This document shows positions 57,269 through 64,000 of a stretch of 64,000 bases of DNA, piece by piece. Position numbers and translations under genes: made by a program. The notes below the pieces were generated by a model. It saw only the letters and a list, made by a program, of their open reading frames with translations, made no database searches and was not told the DNA's origin. The stretch comes from Silurus meridionalis (lineage: Eukaryota > Chordata > Actinopteri > Siluriformes > Siluridae): positions 14,690,500-14,754,499 of the forward strand of contig NC_060890.1 in the NCBI RefSeq assembly GCF_014805685.1. The letters run 5' to 3'. Every line of letters starts with the position of its first letter. The stretch's first letter is position 1.

Positions 57269-59148
57269 AACATAAATAAATGTCTTCAAGCCTTACTTAT
57301 CAAAGCATTACTCCTCCTTTTACTGTTCGCAGGTCAGCATTTTCATGACCCATCTCTCTAACTATGGTAATGATCGCCTGGGTCTGTACACTTTTGAGTC
57401 TCTGGTAAAGTTTGTGCAGTGCTGGACTCGCCTGCGCTTACAGACCCTACCACCCATACGCCTGGCTGAGAAATACTTCCACATCTTTCCTGATGAAAGA
57501 GACCCCCTGTGGCAGGTTTGTGCTATTACACAATCCACTCCTTAATCTTATAAATATCAGAACTTCTGTATTGTGCACTGTGCATGTGAATGTTGTGCTT
57601 TACCCTCAGATTAAACAATACCGAGTAAATAATTTTTTGGCTGTTTTTAGATTATAATGAGAATATTTTTTTGCCCCGTAGAATCCTTGTCACGATAAGA
57701 GGCATAAAGACATCTGGTCAAAAGAGAAGACCTGTGATAGGCTGCCCAAATTTCTGGTTATTGGGCCCCAGAAAACAGGTAATGCTTATCAAAACTCATT
57801 AATACATATCAAAATAATATCTAGATGTCTAAGTAGTGTCATGGATATTAATGATGTGTTTACTTACACTTATTAATGCTTGAAAGGGCCGGGCAATATG
57901 ACAGTACCGATATTGTGATCAATTATATACTGTAAATGATCACAATCAGGTGTTAAATCAAGTGGAAGCTTATTGTATACAGATTTATACTAAAATGATT
58001 GGACTGCACAATATTCAAGATTGTTTTTTGCAAAAATTTATTTATTTATTTTAAAGCAATTCGCTATATTGTAAGAGATATTGTGCACCGAGTTGGTCAC
58101 ATCGCTCAACCCACGCAAATTCATGTATTAAAATGTTTCCTTCATCACCAGGGTCAACTGCTCTACATGCCTTTCTTTCTCTCCATCCTGCCATCACTGC
58201 CAGTTCATTCAGCCCTGCTACGTTTGAGGAGGTGCAGTTCTTTAGTGGATCAAACTACTTGCGTGGAATTGATTGGTAACCACAGATTCACTTCCCCAAG
58301 TTATTGTTTTTCTGTTTCAATACTCTGCAATTAATGATATATAAGGGATATACTGCATTCGTAGGATCCTGGGGGAATAAAAACTTCAGTGGCTTATTAA
58401 GATACTGAAAAAATTTAAGCATATTTTGTTATCAGAATACATTGTATATAACTGTTTTACAAAATCCTTGAAATTATTTTTTGCCCATATTATACAGTTT
58501 GTACAGTGATGTTCACAGGGGAGTGGGACCACTTATTAATTAAATTTGTGGACATGATAAGGGGTCTATAAAACATTAAATGTCTTGTGGCCATAAGATA
58601 CACTTCTTTTCCCTCTTTATTGTATCCTGAAGATAAACAAACTTACAATAGATGTGAGGGAATTGATTGGACTATTTTGAAAACAATAAATCAGCAGAGA
58701 AGATTTTCTTATACTAGACTTTAAAAGTAAGGGTATTCAGAGTGTTTCAGTGACTGATAGCTGTCATTCCAATAACTAAAAAAATACAAATTAAATTAAA
58801 TTAAATTAAATAAAAAATGGAAATGTCCTCCAAAAATCCTAGAACGTTTTCTTTCCAGAAAGGAGTGAGATCCCAGGGCATGACTTCAATGATATCTGCC
58901 TTACATATTGTGCCCTTAAAAAAAAAAACTAATTGCTAGCATGTGGAATAATTTCAGTGCCTTTTTCTGCTTCAGGTACATGGACTTTTTCCCAGTGCCC
59001 TCTAATGTGAGCACAGACTTTCTATTTGAGAAGAGTGCTAATTATTTTGACACTGAGGCTGTCCCAAAGAGAGCCGCAGCACTGCTGCCCAGAGCCAAAA
59101 TCATAACCATCCTCATCAACCCAGCTGATAGAGCATACTCCTGGTACC

Positions 59149-59185
<37 letters not shown>

Positions 59186-61074
59186 TGTACCCACGAGTGT
59201 GCACAGCCGTTCTGCATCCACACCTGCAGTGATTTTTTTGTTTTTTTCCCTGCTCTGTGACTCATGCAAACACTTGTGCCCTGCCTGTGCAGCATCAGAG
59301 AGCTCACCAGGATCCTGTGGCTTTAAACTACACATTCCAGCAGGTGATCGCTGCAGGTTCCTCCTCTCCTGCTGCGCTGCTCAATCTGCATCGCCGCTGC
59401 CTGCAGCCAGGATACTACAGCAGCCATTTGGAGCGCTGGCTCCATTACTACCAGTCCACTCAGGTACACACACACACATATACACACACTGGATGCATAA
59501 TGATTTGGCAAAAATCATCTGCATCAAACATTTCTGATAAAAAAAATAATAATAATAATCTGTTGCTGTGATCCTGTGTATCAACTGCAATACAATTTGA
59601 GATGCAACTGAAAACTATGTTGTCCCATGTAAACCAGATTAAATGTGTATTTCTAGTCCAGTTCATTTCTATTTATTATCTATCATATCAGAATTTGTGT
59701 GTTAAAGTGTGTTGAAGTTTTTTTGGTTCCAATACACTCATATTTCTATTTTATTTGTCTCTTGTTAATCCATTGAGCCTTTTCTCTCTCTGGATTTTTC
59801 TTTACATATGCAAATAAAAGCAAAAACAGTAAGATATCAGATTATTGATATACGTGTGTAGTATAACTTCATGACTGGGGCAAAAGCTTTGTTTTTTCTT
59901 AAATGTATTAGATCGAGAAAATAATGAAACACAAGTACAGCCTTAATTTGATGTACTGTTTACATGACCATAGATTATTCACTCATTAGTGTGCATGTAG
60001 CTTGTGATTTGTCATGTAGGCTGGCAAAGAGGTCTCTTTGAAAAAAATAAAACAATAAAATAAACGCTTCTTTTCTTTTAGTGATGGTTGGTTTCGCATG
60101 ACTTGCCTTTCGCTGGTCTTTTTGTAGCTTTTGATTGTTGATGGACTCCAGCTGCGGTCCAAGCCAGTGCAGGTGATGGACATCGTACAAAAGTTTCTGG
60201 GAGTTACACCTTTTAACTATACTCAGGCCCTCATGTAAGAACTACTAATTAGTGCTACTCATGTCATTTTTTTCACATTTGAAATCATTTTAAGCGTACT
60301 CTGAAGCCATTTACTGTGTGACTGTGTGTGTGTGTGTTTAGTTTTGATGAAAGCAAAGGCTTCTGGTGTCAGAGACTGGATGCAGGCCGAACACGCTGCC
60401 TGGGCAAGAGTAAAGGCAGGAAATACCCCGATATGAGCCCAGAGGTAATGTTCACTTCTCCTGCATAAATACTTTATATCCACCCTCATGCCTAGGAAGC
60501 TTTTTACAAAGACATTAATTTGGAATATGACTGTTTTATTACACCAACTCATTTATTCATTCTTTGAAAAGGTCTAAGAACAGAAGTACATTAATCAGGT
60601 CATAAGTAAATGTGACCACTTAAGAACAAGAAGGAATTAAGGGGTCATGTAATAAATACAGTTTTAATCACATTCCTAATTTATCAAAAAACTTTACTTG
60701 TAATTGAATTTATTCATTATTAAAATCTTGCAGCTTTAAACACAGGAATAGATCAGCAGGCAGTTCTGCTCAGAAAAGTAGAACAGAAACCTGGTTCATT
60801 GGGGGACACTCACATCTTTATCTATTTATATCAAGATTTATTGCACACACCTTTATCCAGGAATACGCCTGTGCTATAGAATCAGCATGTTTCCCAGTTG
60901 CCGTTGGTGGTGTGACCTTTTTCTTAATGTGCATGTGTTTGTGTGTAGACGAGGGCCTTTCTGTCTGAGCATTACAGAGAGCAGAACGTGGAGCTGTTAC
61001 GGCTGTTGAAGCGCTTGGGACAACCACTACCCAGCTGGCTCCAGGATGATCTTCACAACGCCAGCTGGAGTTGA
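53966..61074 (+). CDS. ndst2: Heparan sulfate N-deacetylase/N-sulfotransferase 2 (13 coding exons)
   Basis: The bifunctional Golgi enzyme removes acetyl from GlcNAc of the heparan chain and N-sulfates the free amine using PAPS, the first modification step in heparan sulfate/heparin synthesis. The spliced product is 888 residues (human NDST2 about 883), and all junctions keep frame. Layout: short cytosolic tail, signal anchor at about residues 19-40, deacetylase half with DVDD (322-325) and HMWSH (394-398), then sulfotransferase half with the PAPS loop K619-T-G-S-T, E-E in TFEEVQFF, K681 in FEKSANYF and H721/H725 in HQRAH. NDST2 rather than NDST1/3/4 is supported by the N-terminus ([18 protein letters not shown]), [26 protein letters not shown] and [21 protein letters not shown]. 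The start at 53966 (GCCATGG) gives the same N-terminal length as human NDST2. Teleosts can carry ndst2a and ndst2b; which one this is cannot be told. Confidence 0.95.
55675..55762 (+). CDS. ndst2: ndst2 coding exon 2
   Basis: A short exon after GGTTTTTTTTAG, encoding [19 protein letters not shown] and [11 protein letters not shown]. The donor is CATACAG|GTATGT (phase 1). It matches human NDST2 nearly residue for residue. Confidence 0.95.
55884..56038 (+). CDS. ndst2: ndst2 coding exon 3
   Basis: Starts after ATTGTTCAG in phase 1 and encodes [31 protein letters not shown] and [15 protein letters not shown]. The HMWSH histidines are 394 and 398. The donor is CTCAG|GTAAGC (phase 0). Confidence 0.96.
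56191..56376 (+). CDS. ndst2: ndst2 coding exon 4
   Basis: After TTTCTGTCTGTAG, encodes [33 protein letters not shown] and [10 protein letters not shown]. The donor is ATAAAG|GTTTCT (phase 0). The HS-D-I-K end differs from HNGIM in human NDST1/2. Confidence 0.95.
56519..56594. repeat. (GATA)n microsatellite
   Basis: About 19 GATA units in ndst2 intron 4. Confidence 0.98.
56723..56753. repeat. (AAT)n microsatellite
   Basis: About ten AAT units in ndst2 intron 4. Confidence 0.94.
57088..57216 (+). CDS. ndst2: ndst2 coding exon 5
   Basis: After TTTTTTTTTCCAG, encodes [34 protein letters not shown] and LTVLLNP. The donor is AATCCG|GTCAGA (phase 0), six bases before a (CA)n array. Confidence 0.96.
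57222..57266. repeat. (CA)n microsatellite next to exon 5 donor
   Basis: About 22 CA units starting six bases inside ndst2 intron 5. Confidence 0.97.
57333..57515 (+). CDS. ndst2: ndst2 coding exon 6
   Basis: After CTGTTCGCAG, encodes [39 protein letters not shown] and the region linking the deacetylase and sulfotransferase halves, ending DPLWQ. The donor is GGCAG|GTTTGT (phase 0). Confidence 0.96.
57682..57778 (+). CDS. ndst2: ndst2 coding exon 7 (PAPS loop start)
   Basis: After TTGCCCCGTAG, encodes [19 protein letters not shown] and [13 protein letters not shown], the start of the 5'-phosphosulfate binding loop with the presumed catalytic Lys619. The donor is AAACAG|GTAATG (phase 1). Confidence 0.96.
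58152..58275 (+). CDS. ndst2: ndst2 coding exon 8
   Basis: After CATCACCAG in phase 1, encodes [20 protein letters not shown] and NYLRGIDW. The first full codon is TCA, so the PAPS loop reads KTGST where human NDST1 and NDST2 have KTGTT. The donor is GATTG|GTAACC (phase 2). Confidence 0.94.
58976..59150 (+). CDS. ndst2: ndst2 coding exon 9
   Basis: After CTGCTTCAG, encodes [21 protein letters not shown] with Lys681, [18 protein letters not shown] and ADRAYSWYQ. The donor is ACCAG|GTGTGTGT, where the GT is the first unit of a (GT)17 array. Confidence 0.95.
59151..59184. repeat. (GT)n microsatellite forming exon 9 donor
   Basis: 17 GT units; the first unit supplies the GT of the ndst2 exon 9 splice donor. 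Confidence 0.97.
59293..59463 (+). CDS. ndst2: ndst2 coding exon 10
   Basis: After CTGCCTGTGCAG, encodes [20 protein letters not shown], the [19 protein letters not shown] block and QSTQ. His721 and His725 match the active-site region of NDST1. The donor is CTCAG|GTACAC (phase 0), followed by a short CA run. Confidence 0.95.
60128..60234 (+). CDS. ndst2: ndst2 coding exon 11
   Basis: After GGTCTTTTTGTAG, encodes [35 protein letters not shown]. The donor is CTCAT|GTAAGA (phase 2). Confidence 0.94.
60342..60444 (+). CDS. ndst2: ndst2 coding exon 12
   Basis: After TGTGTGTGTTTAG, encodes [20 protein letters not shown] and [14 protein letters not shown], including the conserved Cys pair of the sulfotransferase C-terminal part. 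The donor is AGAG|GTAATG (phase 0). Confidence 0.95.
60949..61074 (+). CDS. ndst2: ndst2 terminal coding exon 13
   Basis: After TTTGTGTGTAG, encodes [35 protein letters not shown] and the tail HNASWS, then TGA at 61072-61074. Length and end agree with human NDST2. Confidence 0.95.
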   Translation, partial: TRAFLSEHYREQNVELLRLLKRLGQPLPSWLQDDLHNASWS

Positions 61075-61990
61075 CACCAAGAAGCATGAAGAATAGAAGC
61101 CTATATCGATCCCTGCTCCATGCCAGAGCACACAGTCCCGTGTCACTGCAGGACAGAGAACGTTTGATTCTCCCCGTGTCCCAACACACACACACACACT
61201 GTAGGTCCACCCAGGACAAGCGGACATCTGCAGCGTGTGTTAGTGCTCAAGCCTGGTTTTAAAGTGAGCTGAGAATCAGAATTTGTAGGAGGACTGTACA
61301 TGTATTTAATTGCCAAAATAAGAAAATATGAGCTAGTTAGTTGCATTTTGGATAACTGACACACAAGCTCATTATTTGCATTGTGGGAAATGTTGTTTCA
61401 CAATGTATCCTTCAGCTAATCAGTCGAATGCACAGGGTCTCGGAAACACTCAAGTAGCTAAGTGGATGTGGAATTCACAAGCTGGTCGGAGTGAGCGTTT
61501 TAAATTCTGCCAAGCAGAGAAGTATTTGAGTCTGTGTCACCGAAGATTTCAGACATTTGCTGATGTTTATAATTGTCTCGATTTGTAAATGACAGAATCT
61601 GGATGTTTCACAACCAGCTTCATACCACTGAACTAAAAACATTCCAAGGTCAGAGTACATGGCCATTGCACTTAATATTTTTTTTTTTTATATTGGATTT
61701 TTAAAAAGAAATGAAGCAGGAATGTTTCAACTACAAACAGTGGAGTTTTAGGATCAGTGATTGACTAGCATGTTTCCCAGACTGGCAGGTCACATGAATG
61801 TGTGAAGAACGTGGAACCCCTGCTGATGACTAGATATGGTTTTGTTCCAGTGTTTAATGTAATGAGGTCAGAAGTGTTTCCGACATGACTTGCCACCTCT
61901 ACCCGTGCCAAACTAAACTGCTGGACTCAAATGAGGTAAACTTTGCCAAAAAACAGATGTGTTGTGTGACTGAGAGACTTGTGGGAGTTG

Positions 61991-62050
<60 letters not shown>

Positions 62051-62215
62051 TTGTGTTTGTGAATATAAGTGAACATTTGTTGTGGTGGTTGTACTCTACA
62101 TCAATACGAGTATATTCTGTTGTCTCTTTGGTCCACTTGAAATCAGGTAAAAAAAAAAAATTAAAAAAAGAACAAAATGCACATCTGCAAATAAACGCAC
62201 ACGACAAAGGCACTC
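61075..62215 (+). other. ndst2: ndst2 3' UTR (proximal estimate)
   Basis: Sequence after the stop has no other gene. AATAAA at 62190-62195 is a possible poly(A) signal, and AATAAA at 62643-62648 is a distal alternative. A (GT)n array at 61993-62049 lies within it. The true end was not determined. Confidence 0.55.
61993..62049. repeat. (GT)n microsatellite in ndst2 3' UTR
   Basis: About 28 GT units. Confidence 0.97.
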
Positions 62216-62488
62216 AGGTGTGTCGGCTTCCATTTCTTAAAAAAGTGTGTAGAGTGAAGTAAGTGAAAGGGGAACGAATGTGTTATCTGTATCTTTAGCT
62301 TGCTTTATCAGATGGTAGGAGGAGCACAGAGAGGAAGGAGTTTGATTAATCACTTGCCGAAATGGGAGACTCGGCCTCCATTTCATTGCTCTCGAGTCTA
62401 GGCAGCAAGAACGGCCCTTAAATAAGTCTGCTCTGTTCCTCTGGGAGCCACAGACAGTACACTGTGTGCTGACAGGTAGATTGGAGAA

Positions 62489-62490
<2 letters not shown>

Positions 62491-62531
<41 letters not shown>

Positions 62532-62546
62532 TGAGTGAGAGAGAGC
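62491..62546. repeat. (GT)n-(GA)n microsatellite
   Basis: About 19 GT units followed by GAGT/GA units, between the proximal and distal possible poly(A) signals of ndst2. Confidence 0.96.
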
Positions 62547-62642
62547 AAGACTGAGAATTAATATAAGCTGGACAGCAATGCTCTGTATAGAGAATCCCAG
62601 AATCTCTTGTTGGGCAGAGAAAACATGTCCCATTACCACACA

Positions 62643-62658
62643 AATAAAAATAATTTAT
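62643..62658. terminator. Facing poly(A) signals
   Basis: AATAAA on the + strand (62643-62648) is followed within ten bases by TTTATT, which is AATAAA on the - strand. This would suit the meeting point of two convergent genes, but AT-rich sequence makes chance occurrence easy. Confidence 0.35.
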
Positions 62659-62824
62659 TGTGAGAGTTCATCGATATATATACATGCCAATAGTTTAGTT
62701 GCTCATTTTTCATTAACATTATAAATGGAAAACACTTCGCAGTAAACGTTTATTGTGAAACCTACGCAGGTTTAAGTAACGGCAAAACTCCAATGAAGAT
62801 CTTCAAGCAATCAGACAAGCATTC

Positions 62825-64000
62825 AACAGGTGTCAGTTCATGGTTTTATTAAATGTATGATCATGCAAAATCCAGCATTCATATACGTAGCCCAATAGTA
62901 TACCATTACAATGCAATAGATTTACTCAGAATGAGGGGAGCATACAAAGCTGAGTTGTTGATTCCTTTTTTTCTTGCTTTTTTTTTTTTTTTCTTTTTTC
63001 AATATGGTACATGACCTATTCCTTGTCTCCAGATGGAGGGATTTTCATGTGAGATGCAACAAGAACAAATTTTCCCCATTTTAATCACACGGTGGAGAAA
63101 AGATTCACCAAGAAAAGAGAACATGCATAATCATTAATTAAGCTGCATATTTTGGACTTGCCTTGGATTGGGTAGGAAAGCCAGTCAGGTGCTGGCTCAT
63201 GGTTTGTTCCCAGCTTTAGCAGGAGGAACCTCTGTTCTAGAAATCTATCTAGCCTATCTATCATTAAATGTTCTCCCTTTTTTTCTTTGATCCATTTTCT
63301 TTTCAGGTTCAGAGTTAACACAACTGACAATGTACAGAAAAATAGCCTTACAACTGTTTAAAAAAAAAAAAAAAAAACTTACCATAATTAATACAAAAAA
63401 AATCTGACTTGCCCAAGCAAGGAAGCAATCCCCCCCAAAAAACCAAACCAAAACAAAAACCAAACAAGCGTCACTAAGAGGGCTATGTGATGAAGGTGAC
63501 GCACATACACGCTCACACGTGCAGAGTTACAGTGCTGATATGTACCAATGCCCTACACATGTATATACACAGACTGAAAACTCTTCAATCATAGAAAATT
63601 CCCAAACAGCAAGTGGGCTCATGGGATGGATTTGTTTCAGAAAACTTTACAACACACAGCTGTTTAATAACATCCTACTCAGATCTAGTGTGTGAACTGG
63701 ACAAGTAAAAAGGAACGCTTTTTTTTTGTGTAAGTAATGCCTGTCCCCAAGATCCAGTTGTGCTGCAATAGTTTATAACAGCCAGTGCCTTAAAACCCTG
63801 TATTTGTACTATATACATTGGACTCCAAGGAAATGCTTTAGGGATTAAAAGGGAAGCGTGTGCAACGCAGCATTAAGAAGCGAGTGGACAAACACAAACA
63901 GCATTAGCCACAAGTACAAAGTTGTGTAGCACAGGGTGCAGGCAGACTAACATAAAAAGAACAGTCACAAATAAGGGTGTGATTGTGTGCATGTACAAAA
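62825..64000 (-). other. Possible 3' UTR of a convergent downstream gene
   Basis: No coding exon is visible. A minus-strand AATAAA (TTTATT at 62845-62850) could end a transcript entering from the right. In human, the gene convergent with NDST2 is ZSWIM8 as I recall, so a zswim8 3' UTR is one possibility. There is no sequence motif that proves it. Confidence 0.25.

Noticed and set aside
53966..61074. Identity as ndst3 or ndst4, expected from the human neighbourhood of PRSS12
   Set aside because: The N-terminus, the [14 protein letters not shown] and KSIRGGELF segments and the [11 protein letters not shown] region fit NDST2 distinctly better than the NDST1 sequence, and nothing favoured NDST3/4.

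Overview
The window looks like a teleost fish chromosome segment. It is AT-rich, has vertebrate intron-exon structure, and carries long (GT)n, (AT)n and GATA microsatellites, decayed Tc1/mariner transposons, an L2-type LINE end and LINE/SINE tails typical of fish. The species cannot be named from this. No bacterial-type operon, CRISPR array, tRNA or rRNA was seen.

Region 1 (1-6846, + strand) is the 3' half of a neurotrypsin gene (prss12-like). Seven exons encode the end of SRCR2, SRCR3, SRCR4, the cleavage site RRSKR|IVGG and a trypsin domain with intact His/Asp/Ser triad. The kringle domain and first SRCR domains must lie to the left of the window.

Region 2 (6847-53654) has no recognisable protein-coding gene. 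A short CpG-rich segment at about 11.07-11.34 kb ends a likely noncoding exon with a strong donor (11188|11189). I infer that it is the promoter and first exon of ndst2, which would give ndst2 a 5' intron of about 42 kb. That interval holds relics of at least five Tc1-like elements, all with transposase on the minus strand, an L2 3' end, three copies of one TIR/TA element family, a pogo/Tigger-like MITE, many microsatellites, and several complex segments that could be conserved noncoding elements.

Region 3 (53655-about 62.2 or 62.66 kb, + strand) is a complete ndst2 gene (heparan sulfate N-deacetylase/N-sulfotransferase 2). Thirteen coding exons give 888 residues with all splice phases consistent. 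The leader has many upstream ORFs, and several exon edges abut (CA/GT)n repeats.

Region 4 (about 62.6-64 kb) may be the 3' UTR of a convergent minus-strand gene, with facing poly(A) signals at 62643-62658, but this is weakly supported.

The two genes do not form one pathway. Neurotrypsin is a secreted synaptic protease that cleaves agrin, a heparan sulfate proteoglycan; NDST2 is a Golgi enzyme that modifies heparan sulfate. The main point of interest is their linkage: in human, PRSS12 lies beside NDST3 on 4q26, whereas here it lies beside NDST2, whose human copy is in the paralogous 10q22 region.
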